Assembly: GCF_024139115.2 (NCBI RefSeq)
Contig: NC_085141.1
Location: 401,581,659 to 401,645,658 of the forward strand
Length of the DNA: 64,000 bases
Source: Armigeres subalbatus
Taxonomy: Eukaryota; Arthropoda; Insecta; Diptera; Culicidae
Direction: 5' to 3'
The translations under genes and the position numbers were made by a program. Positions 22,190 to 31,860 of the stretch are shown piece after piece. The notes under the pieces are model-generated. The model was given only the letters and a program-made list of their open reading frames with translations. It was not told the DNA's origin and did no database searches. The first letter of the stretch is position 1. Every line of letters starts with the position of its first letter.

Positions 22190-24062
22190 GCTGTGCCCCT
22201 GGAGCATCCTGGATTCGATAACGATCATGGCCAAATACTTCAGCTACCATGTATGGTCCGTCGAATTTCGGCCCCAATTTTCGGCTGCCGCCAATAGCTA
22301 TCAATTCGCCTTTTCAGCTAAGACCATGTCGCCCAACATATACTTCTTCGCTTCTCGCCTTCTTGCATCGTAATAACCCTTCTGTTGCTTCTCCTTGGTC
22401 CTGATGTTGTCGTTTGCTCGTAGTTTCAGTTCGTCGATATTCTCCACACGGTTATCTGATTCACCATAAATCGGTAGTACTATTTCGTTGCGGACAAAAT
22501 CTCTCGGTTTGTTAGTTAGAACCAGCTGGCTTGGAGATACTCCAGTAGTGGTATTAGGCGTACTGTTTATGGCCCATTGTACTACAGGCAAGTTCATATC
22601 CCACTTACGATGATTATCTTGTAGCATTGTACGAACTGCGATTTGCTCGTTCCACTTGGCCGTTCGCCCTCGGTGACCCGACTGCCACCAAAATATGAAG
22701 AATTTGGTAGTCCTCACAAAATTTCCGAAAATTCCTAGCCGTAAATGCTGTACCCCGGTCGGTAATGATCCTTTGAGGAGTTCCAAACATCGCCATTACG
22801 TCACGCATTATCTTCGCCACATGATCGGAGCGTGTTGTTCACACTGCTTGTAGAAAAACAAACTTTGAGAATCCGTCTATTATTACCAACACGTGTACAC
22901 AGTGGCGCCGGGAGTGGGTGGGACAAGTAGGACATTTCCTACGCATGAAAAACCTGGTAGGACAGTCAAAGCATTGTCCTACCCATGATTATGGTAAGAA
23001 AATACCATATGGATGACTAAAAGATCTTATACTATCTATACTGTTTTAATTTCTAGATCTAAAAATATCATTGAACGTTTCACAGTTAATCAGTGGTAAA
23101 ATTGACAGTCGTGGAAGTTTCCGGGATTGTGAAGGAGAAATCTGGTGACTGGTCATAACTTGTGTAAATTGTGCTACAATCCAAGTTAATAAAGGTTGGT
23201 ATTCACTACATACGGGTCCACCCAGTTGGGAAAGGAGAGAAATGTTAGTGTGGTTATTGCTGCTACTAGAGACCGAGAAAACCTCAGAATCCGAACATTA
23301 GAACGGAAAGGAAATTTAGTTATCTTGATAAGGTAGATGACCAAAAATATGGATCGAGGATTCACTTAAAAAAATATGTAGTCTATTTCACATTATGTGA
23401 TGTAGTTGTTTAGTCTTCGCCAAACCACCTGTCTATAAGGCAGAAACATTAGTCAATAGACTGCCGAGCTCGTCTCCAAAAGTTAAAAAAAGGAGCAAAG
23501 AAGGGTTCGAGTTCTTAGAAGTTAATTATCACTAACTGAGACCATAAAATATTTTATAAAATTTAAAGACTGTCTTAACAGGGAATTTATAACTTATCTG
23601 AGGATGTCCGAAAAAATCTCTAGAAATGTTTCCTGGGGATCTCCGGAAAGTCTCTAAAAGTATTCAATAGATATGTCCAGTCTGTCCTACCCACGCCTCA
23701 GAACGTGACGGCGCTTCTGCGTGTACATTTCCGTTGGTGAATGACGGAAACGGACCTACATGATCCAAATGTAGGGTCTGGAACGGAACAGGACTCTTTG
23801 GAACCGGATTCAACTTGCCTTCCAACTGCCCTCCCTTTGCCATATAGTATGCACATTTCGGAAAAACCTTAATAAATTTTTTTACATAATGCCGCACTCT
23901 CTTAAACCAAAACTTCTACCGCAGGTTTTCCAATACTTTATCTTCCGGCATATGTCCCATGTCGTCGTGATAAGCTTTGAGTATTCTCCATCGCACTCGC
24001 TCGGGTGCCACTCACATCAGCTCACCCCCAACTCGTCGCTTCAATCGGTTACGAAAGGCATT
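22190..24062 (-). pseudogene. Gypsy integrase remnant, split by a hAT-type element
   Basis: Minus strand: the region after the zinc-binding N-terminus (RHYVKKFIKVFPKC..., 23897 downward) and the first catalytic block (LHLDHVGPF near 23765). After the insertion at 22900-23719 comes VIIDGFSKFVF, the TDRGTAF block with the second catalytic Asp (near 22757), and GQVERANR with the Glu region near 22650. The C-terminal GPKFDGPYMVAEVFGHDRYRI motif of the GPY/F module lies near 22250. In-frame stops and a frameshift near 22690 are present. Confidence 0.82.
22900..23719. mobile_element. hAT-type non-autonomous element, 820 bp, in the Gypsy integrase
   Basis: The 8-bp duplication CGTGTACA lies at 22892-22899 and 23720-23727. 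The termini are CAGTGGCGCCG on the left and CAGAAGCGCCG (reverse complement) on the right, each followed within ~20 bases by a GTGGGT(G/A)GGACA block. No transposase is encoded. Inside, 23400-23480 resembles the minus-strand SINE head at 50740-50805 (TATAAGGCAGAA..., GACTGCCGAGCTCGTCT), so it seems to carry a SINE fragment. Confidence 0.82.
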
Positions 24063-24064
24063 TT

Positions 24065-24400
24065 ATGAGACAGATCGAAACAGCTGTTTTTCTCGTGTTT
24101 ATCTACTTGGACAATTAGTGGGAGCCCGTTTGTTTGGTAATTTCGCACCGAACATTCCGATAGGTCCCATCATCAATTCTGCCTGTTTTACGTTTTGGTT
24201 AACCAGGGTTTTAGAACATAGTTTTTCATATGATTCTTAAAATGTATCTTTAGATAATTCATACCATTGCATTCTAAGCATGAAATGCTGAAGAAAATAC
24301 GAATGAAAAGTAAAACGTTACAAACATTATTTTGTGTTCGGACCTAACGGAATGTTTACGCAGCATCATACGAAAACAAAACATTAGAAGTAAATAAACG
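24065..24400. other. Short insertion in the Gypsy element, unknown type
   Basis: About 335 bp separates the integrase N-terminal coding sequence (ending near 24062) from the RNase H-integrase linker (starting near 24400). It contains an internal inverted pair (GAACATTCCGATAGGTCC near 24150 and its near complement near 24340), suggesting a small MITE. Its termini are not resolved. Confidence 0.45.
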
Positions 24401-24785
24401 GGCCACCGCGAAACGTCTCATAAAATGCCTTATAATCGTGTCGCATTTTCTGGTCGGTGTCATTCTGAATTGGCCTGTTCAACGAATCCACAATCTCCCT
24501 CAACTTCGGGTCTTGACGCTGCATAGTGACAAGGAAATCACCTTCATCGATCTCGAGTTGCATAATATGGAAAATTACGGGCACTTGTTCCTCTGGTTCG
24601 CCGTGGGATTTCAGCTAAGTGAGTCGACATGCCGCATTTTGGTTCCTGCTCGATGCTCTATTTTGAGATTGAACTCTTGCTATTTCAAAATCCATCTGGC
24701 AACACGTCGACAAATATCTTTTTTGCCAATGTCTGCGTTACGGCACTGCAGTCAGTTATCACTTTAAACGTCTCTACGCTGGAGA
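24400..24785 (-). pseudogene. Gypsy RNase H end and linker remnant
   Basis: Minus strand: VITDCSAV...AKKDI..RVARWILK.QEFNLKIEHRAGTKM (24785 down to about 24620), typical of the end of the Ty3/Gypsy RNase H. Then a linker with DPKLREIVDSLN (24584 down). One in-frame stop is present. The upstream half lies beyond the block at 24786-27212. Confidence 0.75.
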
Positions 24786-25313
24786 CGAAAGCTAATAGGG
24801 TAAATCACTACTTGGGCCTATGGACCTGGTTCCCGGCTCACTGTATAGAAAACTAATGATTAATACTGTTTGGATGATTGATAATATTTAAAAGTCTCCC
24901 ATTTATTTTTCACAATACTCAATATTTTTCAATCACTTATTTTATTCCTAATTGATCCAATTGTAGAAAACAAAATGTAGATTTCAAAATTCGCTCTCCG
25001 ATGCCAGATCACTGAGCCGGAGTGAATCTTTCCACTTTTACAAAACGGTATCATCGAATAATCACTTACCTGAAGATCGACACAGTGCTCGATACAACCA
25101 TTGCTTGAAGCTGTTAATCACCACACCATCATTCAAAACACAAGCACTTCAATTATTCCTATTTGTTCGTTTCACTAGAACTTATTTAAACATATTAGAA
25201 TACATTTTAAAATGTATTCTCAAACCGAACAAAAATTCACCTCGGCCCAAGAACTTCTAGCCGCACAGTGCTGCCAAAAGGCCAGGATTATGAAAATGAT
25301 CCTTCATCGTTAA

Positions 25314-26619
25314 CCTTTTGTCTGTGCTCTGGGGTCAATATGACCCCAGGCCACTTTGAGTGGCTGCCATTTTTTAGTTTTCAACCGATTCTCCTAATTT
25401 TTGGTAGTTTGGTAAAACTCGCCGAGATCTGTCTCCTAGGTGCAAATTCGCTTGAAAAATCTTGAAAATATGCGCTACAGTGTACTTTTTTCAAAAAACT
25501 TACGTTGTCTGTGCTCTGGGGTCAAATTGACCCCAAATTGAAATTGCTATAACTTTTCTAATGTTTCGCCAATTTTGGATTTTTGGGGCTGTTTCAAAAG
25601 ATAATTTAATCATCTTTCAGGTCGTTACCAAAGATTGACTATAGGTAGGCGGGTACATCGCGGGGAGGGGTTTTCGTAAAAAAGGGTACAAAGACAGTGA
25701 TTTTTCATGCTTATTTTACTTATATCTGAAAATCCTACCCATTTTGAACTGTACCTTTTCAAAAAGGTTATGCAGGAAGGCGTGTGCTTTGACATGAGGC
25801 ATTGATTAATTTAGAGCTTGGTCGCTGGGTGGCGGTATATTTGAATTCATTAATTTAGACTACTCCAGTAATTCCGATATATGTAATTTTCCTCATTGTA
25901 AATATTCTTATCAAACAAATTTGAAATTTGTAAAGATGACATATTTAACAAAGTTCATCTGGTGGGAATGGACTGTCATGTGACGGAATAAATAATTAGG
26001 AAATTTACAAATAGGCGGCGCTAGCGTACTTGCAATATTCTTGCATATATGAAATATTGATTTAGCTTGAGATCCCTCATACCTGCACCCAAGTTGTATT
26101 CGGCAACATTGTTCAGGATGTCTAGCACTACAAAGCGGTGCTCAATATAATAAGCACTTCTTCCAATTTTTAAATTTGTGCGATAAGCATATTTACACTG
26201 AGGAGAATTCTATATATCGGCATATCTTAAGTAGTCCAAAATAACGAATTCAAATATACCACCACCTGGCAGCCGAGTTCTAAACTTATCAACGCCTCAT
26301 TCCTAAGCACATGCCTTCCTGCATAACCTTTTTAAAAAAGGTGCAGTTCAAAATGGGTAGGATTTTCGGATATAAGTAAAATAATCATGAAAAATCACTG
26401 TTTTTGTACCCTTGTTCACTAAAACCCCTCCCCGCGATGTACCCGCCCACCTATAGTCAATCTTTGGTAACGACCTGAAAGATGATTAAATTATCTTTCA
26501 AAACAGCCCCAAAAATCCAAAATTGGCCAAACATTCAAAAAGTTAGAGCAGTTTCAATTTGGGGTCAATTTGACCCCAGAGCACAGACAACGTAAGTTTT
26601 TTTGAACACAGACAGAAGG
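25314..26619. mobile_element. piggyBac-type MITE with very long inverted repeats, 1306 bp
   Basis: TTAA flanks it at 25310-25313 and 26620-26623. The termini read CCTTTTGTCTGTGCTC and, inverted, CCTTCTGTCTGTGTTC. From about 25490 to 25930 the sequence is the near-perfect reverse complement of about 26160-26605 (shared GACCCCAAATTGAAA, GATTGACTATAGGT, GTACATCGCGGGGAGGGG, GGCGTGTGCTT/GGCATGTGCTT). That leaves a loop of about 230 bp. A palindromic GGGGTCAA.TTGACCCC sits near both ends. TTAA targets are the mark of piggyBac. Confidence 0.85.
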
Positions 26620-26782
26620 TTAATAGGAAAATTGTCTAATACGTTGAAGCTATCATGTTATTTATAATTCTCTCGATTTCAAAAGGTGGAAAAATATTGT
26701 TTTTAAGTAATTGGAAGAAATTTGGATGAGTAAACATATCTTCACAACCAAATAAAAATGATTATGAATAATACCATCTGGC

Positions 26783-26838
26783 GCGGAGACGAGCCAGCCT
26801 CGGGCTGAAAGTCTCCTTAATAAAGACACAAAAAAAAA
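26783..26838 (+). mobile_element. 56-bp poly(A)-tailed mini-retroposon with 12-bp target duplication
   Basis: ATACCATCTGGC lies at 26771-26782 and again at 26839-26850. The 56 bases between begin GCGGAGACGAGCCAGCC, contain CTTAATAAAGAC and end in an A-run. The insert can fold GAGAC...GTCTC with an inner AGCC/GGCT pair. It is probably the extreme 3' end of a 5'-truncated non-LTR element or SINE. Confidence 0.78.
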
Positions 26839-27212
26839 ATACCATCTGGCATCTTGTTGTCGTGGAACGTGCATATTTTTGTTTACGTCGCATTTTCTAC
26901 CGTTCAGAGAGAGAATGAGAGTAAATGTTGAGAGATTGAGTGAAGTTTTGCTTAGGCCGGGAACTAGTTTTTATGTATGCCGGAATGACAATCGCTATGA
27001 CTGAAATGAGTGCTGCACCTCGTTAATTTTAATCAAATAAAAGCTATTTGAACGATATTTAGCACGAATAGCTATTTTTCAAGTAGAAGAGAACCCAAAT
27101 GCAGTATTATATAGCCCACAAAATTCAGAAAAAGTTGCTTCCTGTCATAAATATCAATTAAATAATGCAGTCGTACGCATGTTGGTCCGGGAATGGGGTA
27201 AGAAACCCTACC

Positions 27213-27975
27213 TCTAGCTCGTAGCTGAAATACGTTTGTTCCTGATCACTCGTTTTCCTGCTGAAAAAGCTGACTGGTTTCCAGCCTTCGACATCTAACT
27301 GCAGCAAAATACATCCTAATCCAACCGCTGATGCATCAGTATGCAGTTCTACGTCCCTGGAACCATCGTACAGTGCTAGAACCGGTTGCGAAACAATTTT
27401 GTTTTGCGTTTAATGCTGATTTCAAATCTTCAAACAATTCCACTTGCTCTGCATTCCACACAAACTCTTGATCCTGCTTCAAAAGTTTCACCATTGCACT
27501 CGCTCGCAATCCATAGTTCTCCACAAATCTTTTAGAATATCCTGACAAACCCAGGAATTGCACTTCCAGCCGGATTTTGAGTACAGGAAACATCTTCACC
27601 GCCTATATTTTTCGTTGACCGGGTTTCATTCCTTCCTTCGACACTTCGAAACCAAGAAACTCTTCCGAGTGCTTGAAAAATTGACTTTTCTTCAGGTTTA
27701 CAGTGAACCCATGCACCGGGCCAAAAGGCATTCTAACAAATTGGTAGTGGCTGTACATTGTTGAGAATGCCGTTAACTGTTTGCTGCTTTCTGCCACCGG
27801 TAGTTGATAGTAGCCGCTGTATAAACCAATTGTAATGAACACCACTCCACCGGATACTCCATTGGTATTGATTAGCAACCCTATAACCTAGTTATTCTAG
27901 TATTGATATCTGTCTCTTTCTTTCACCGGCTTGTAAGCTCGATTGAACACACTTCTCGCACAACCGTTCTCTTAT
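27213..27975 (-). pseudogene. Gypsy reverse transcriptase and RNase H N-terminal remnant
   Basis: Minus strand: LYSGYYQLPVAESS...TAFSTMYSHYQFVRMPFG (RT, 27850 down to about 27720). Then NLKKSQFFKHSEEFLGFEVS, LGLSGYSKRFVENYG and a start of RNase H ending FFSRKT...FSYELE near 27213. The YxDD-containing segment is lost between FGPVHGF and TVNLKKS, a deletion that removes catalytic residues. A frameshift lies near 27600. Confidence 0.8.
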
Positions 27976-29095
27976 CCGAAACTTCACGCTTAAAATGACT
28001 TACATATTTTTGTGTTCCGTTCACACAAAACGGGCCTCTCCTGGAACAACTCATATTATGAGTAATTACGATGTTACTCATTTTTGTGTAACCGATGGCC
28101 GATGCACGCTTAAAGTAAATTACACATCGCATGAATAATTTTCACACATGACGACGATGACACGAGAGAATGACAATCTGTGTGAAAATTATGTGTAAGA
28201 CATGCACAGTCGCTGTGTAATGTCTTTTATTCTTTTAATATGTGTAAGAAACTTTGCTTCGAACTGTCAAGTCCATTTTGATCGCCATGATGACGGTTGC
28301 GTCCGGCATGCATCGCAAGGAAAATGACTTTTTCTGTGGATTTTCGTTTTGTTTCGATACGATACAACTAAAATGTGCGACTATAAACATCGCACTTTAG
28401 TTTGGTCATATCGGAACAAATGGGGACTCCTCTGAAATAGTATAAAAATGTTGCGATAATTTTCAATTCACATGAAAAAATATAATTGAGGTTAGGTCCG
28501 TTTTCCGACCGCTCTCTCACTGTGTGAAATGAACTCATCGGAAATCGTTAACCGTCAATTACTCTAAAATGAGTAACATGGCAGATACTCATAATATGTG
28601 TTGTTCCAGGTTAGGCCTGTTTTGTGTGAACGAAACACAAAATTGTGTGAATGACTTTAAGCGTGTGATTTTCGGTGAGTTCATTTTACACAGCGAGAGA
28701 GCAGTCGAAATCGAACCTAACCTCAGTTGTTAATGTTAAAGTAAGCCAACTTTTCCATACTTATTCGGAGGCTTCTCCAATCGTTTCGATCAACAAAACA
28801 AAGTGCGATGATTGTATTCGCACTTTTTTGTTTCGCCATCAAAACAAAAGGAAAACCTCCGAAAAGTACGATTTCTTGCAGCACATTCTGCATACATTCG
28901 CCATCATAGCGACCCGAAGGGACTTTGACAGTTCGAGGCAAACTCACTTACACATATCATGCACATGTGAGACAGTACACAGCGACTGCTTATGTTTCAC
29001 ACAAAATTTTCACTCATAGTGAGAGTTGGCCAAGGCGTCGCCGTGATGTGTGAAAGCTATTCATGCGATGTGTACTTGACTTTAAGCGTGTTCCC
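27975..29095. mobile_element. Foldback complex with four CACGCTTAAA termini
   Basis: CACGCTTAAA(A/G)T ends occur rightward at about 27988 and 28107, and leftward (ACTTTAAGCGTG) ending at about 28669 and 29091. The arm 28107-28545 is the diverged reverse complement of 28668-29090 (shared CATCGCATGAAT, AGTCGCTGTGTA, TGCGAC/GTGCGA blocks). The centre 28556-28669 is the reverse complement of 27988-28090 (TGTTCCAGG...GCCTGTTTTGTGTGAACG). It separates Gypsy protease from RT. No coding capacity. Confidence 0.7.
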
Positions 29096-29096
29096 T

Positions 29097-30292
29097 TTAG
29101 TTATTCTCACTCTCTCCTCTCTTCAGCCACACTTTTCCATCCTTCTTCGTCATAAAAACACTTCCTCTTTTCAGGAGATCCTTGCCCATTATCACCGGCA
29201 AATCTTGAGTAAAGTTGGGTACAACCAACAAAGCCACTTTTTCTTCGATTTCATCCACTTTTAAAACCGCTACTACTTTCTCCGTTACTCGCAGGCGTCG
29301 ACCTCCGAACCCTTTCAACAAAACATCCGCCGCTTGACGATCACCAAATTTCTGCGCCATCGAACTCTCACTCATTTTCAAACTCGTCGTCCACCTCAAT
29401 TGCTCTCGAAAGGCCTGGATGGCTCACCATTTCGGTTCACGTGACGATATTTAGCCAGGTGTATTTCTGACCCACACCGAAAACATTTTCTTGGTTTTGG
29501 TTTCTCCAAACAATTCTCCGCAATGTGATCAGCTCTGAAACACCGATAGCAGGTCTTGTCCCGCTTGACAGCTCTCGTCACATCTGATGACCTCATGTTG
29601 CCCAATCCATCTAACCACTTCAGCTGCTCGAGGAGTTCCGATAGTGTTCGAGACATTGATATTGTCACACCTTTCGACCGATGTACTTCTGCTACTCCTG
29701 CTATGACATATTTGATAATAGTCCGATCGTCGAATCCTCCTTTCCTTCCTAGTGCAACTTGGAAGTAGGTTTCAATGGTTTCAGCCGACTTTTTCTTACG
29801 CTTCATAAGTTTCTCATGAATAGCTATTGAATCCAAAGACTCCGGAAAAGCTTCAAGAAACGTTGTCTTAAACGCCGGCCACGTTTTAACTAACGTCTGC
29901 GCCCCATTCCATCAAAGCCTTGCTGCTCCTTTCATGTGCACTTTTACGCAAAGAAATTTCTTGAGTTCTGACCAGTCATAAGTTGCCAACGCTGCTTCCA
30001 GATTATCCATCCAGAATTCTGCCGGCTCGCAAGTTGACTAATCTGGATTGAAATCGGAAATGAGATTCTCCATTTCGTAGCGGCTGGGTACTGTCACATC
30101 TACCACTACACCGGGCTGTACCACTGCCTTCGAACTACTAGCTACAGCAGCTTGACCCTTTTGTAGTTTCTCTAACTCAGCATCCAATGCCGCATTTCTT
30201 GCTTTTAGTTCGTCCATCCTTCTTGCACTGTTTCGCAATGTGATCCTATTCTCTGTGCCACAAGAATCTCTATCGTAGGCACCTTGGCTCAT
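29097..30292 (-). pseudogene. Gypsy Gag and protease remnant
   Basis: Minus strand from an ATG at 30292: a coiled-coil-like segment (MDELKARNAALDAELEKLQ near 30215). It is interrupted, then a capsid-like part (29836 down) and two zinc knuckles near 29545-29450 follow (CYRCFRADHIAENC; the second, CFRCGSEIHLAKY, has lost its last Cys). The frame ending at 29097 has VVPNFTQDLPVIMGKDLLKRG, the end of a retropepsin-like protease. The active-site Asp segment is not clearly seen. Confidence 0.72.
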
Positions 30293-30344
30293 GTTTTTTG
30301 GAAACGTTTAGTTCACTCTATTGTGTGCAGCAAACAATGGAACA

Positions 30345-30660
30345 TTGGCGACCTCGGCACTCGGTGGGATTCGTGGCCGTGCGGTTAGCGACGTCAATTG
30401 TCTAGACGCATGTGCTATGGAGCGTGGGCTCAAATCCCGCTCCGGTAAGAAGGAAACTTTTCATGATCTAAAAATTCTCCACCGGTCCACTAGATTTTAT
30501 GTGTCCTGCCCGTTGTCTAGGTGTTGAATGTTCGGTCTGTACGACCTCTGGTCGAAGACGGTGTTCCTGTCTTGCACGTGGGTGAATAGCTCATGGGGAT
30601 ATTAAACCACTGGATAACTAATCGCCACAAGGCAATCTTGGACTGTTCACCAAATATTCT
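30345..30660 (+). mobile_element. tRNA-derived SINE
   Basis: A-box-like TGGCCGTGCGGTTAGC at 30374-30389 and B box GGCTCAAATCC at 30427-30437, with a longer spacing typical of class II tRNAs. A non-tRNA body follows. The exact ends and target duplication were not resolved. Confidence 0.65.
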
Positions 30661-31588
30661 CTAACACGTCCTCAAGTCACTGTCCCGACCGATACTCCTC
30701 GAAACGATAGTTTTTGACGTAGAACTACGTCTGTCTTTTTCTATATTAGGGTACACTTCACGATTGCAAAAAATTTAAAATCGTCACGAAAATATGATAG
30801 ACTTTGACCGTTAATATCTCAGCCGTTTCTCGATGGATTTTCAATTTTCTTGGACCATTCGATCAAGGAGGAGTCAACGCTTCATATCCGATGTACACTG
30901 AAGTCGGTTTTTACGCGTTTTATTTTTACACGAATCGCTTTTATGCATTTTTTTTCATTAAAATTTCTGGATGACCGCGATTTATTTAGACATATTTTGG
31001 AATTTATGTAGTTTTTACGTTGTTTCAAGTTACGCGGCCCATATCCTCCACGTAAAAGCTGGACTCCAGTGTGTTACAATATTTATGTATGATTATTTAC
31101 TACTGAATACTTGCTAACAGTTTTGCAATCGGTTTTGGTGAATCAGTCAAACTCGCAAGTGCATCGCAAGCTTCTTCTTCCATAGCACTACATTCCAACT
31201 GGAACTTGGCCTGCTTTTCAATTAGAATAAGAAAAATAAGTTCAAAAGTAGCATTTACCAATGCTTCGAACCGAGAAACAATTATCGTACGATTTTCACT
31301 CTCTAGCGAGTTTTTATCAATTGATTATTTGGATATGTGTTCGCTTGAGAATGTTGTTCATCCTTCATTATTTGAAAATTTTATTTTCATCATTCTTTTC
31401 AAATTTTGTTTTAAAAATTATATACATCACCATGGTTTGTAATGCTCACTCAATCTTAGCAGACAATCACGAAAACTAGCAGTACTGCCACGTAGTTCAA
31501 CGTCACCTTTGCGTACAACCCGATTGGGCTGCACCTTTGAGTTTTTCACCGGCTGTTGAGTTATCAACCCAACCCTACAATGAGGTTA
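30661..31588. other. Noncoding; SINE 3' fragment at 31165-31230
   Basis: No gene. GCTTCTTCTTCC..ACATTCCAACTGGAACTTGGCC at 31165-31215 is the 3' part of the SINE family seen at 1953-2220, in the same (minus) orientation. Confidence 0.5.
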
Positions 31589-31753
31589 GGGCCGTACACT
31601 AATTACGTAAGCATTTTTTCTGGGTTTTTCAAGCCCCCCTCCCCCCATGTAAGATTTTTTCCATACAAATCATTTTTTATTTATATGGAACGTAAGAAAA
31701 TTGTAGACCCCCCCTCCCCCCCCTAAGTGCTTACGTAATTAGTGTACGACCCC
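31589..31753. mobile_element. Harbinger-type MITE, 165 bp, TTA target duplication
   Basis: The termini GGGCCGTACACTAATTACG and the inverse of GGGGTCGTACACTAATTACG continue through TAAGCA. TTA duplications lie at 31586-31588 and 31754-31756. C-runs (CCCCCCTCCCCCC) flank a short centre. A 3-bp TTA duplication points to PIF/Harbinger. Confidence 0.82.
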
Positions 31754-31860
31754 TTATCGACGAAACACTCTTCGCGAACCGATTAATTAAACCAGCGGTT
31801 CTCAACCTGGGGTACATTTTTTTTTCAATCGTCCTATCAATATACTCATAAGCCTCATTT

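Larger units (their letters stand above)
24786..27212. other. 2.4 kb block inserted in the Gypsy RNase H region
   Basis: Gypsy coding sequence stops at about 24785 and resumes at about 27213 (FFSRKTSDQEQTYFSYELE, minus strand). The block has no coding capacity. It contains the palindromic TTAA element at 25314-26619 and the mini-retroposon at 26783-26838. Its own ends share only a weak AGGGT, so its class is undecided. Confidence 0.6.
22180..30292 (-). mobile_element. Decayed Ty3/Gypsy LTR retrotransposon split by later insertions
   Basis: On the minus strand the order is Gag (from 30292) with zinc knuckles, protease, reverse transcriptase, RNase H and integrase ending in a GPY/F-type module near 22220. 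This is the Ty3/Gypsy order. At least four blocks interrupt it: 27975-29095, 24786-27212, about 24065-24400 and 22900-23719. I could not find long terminal repeats at either side, so the ends are probably lost. Stops and frameshifts make it non-functional. Confidence 0.85.

Noticed and set aside
30293..30345. 5' LTR or primer-binding site of the Gypsy element
   Set aside because: I compared both outer flanks by eye and saw no repeated terminal sequence; the ends appear lost.
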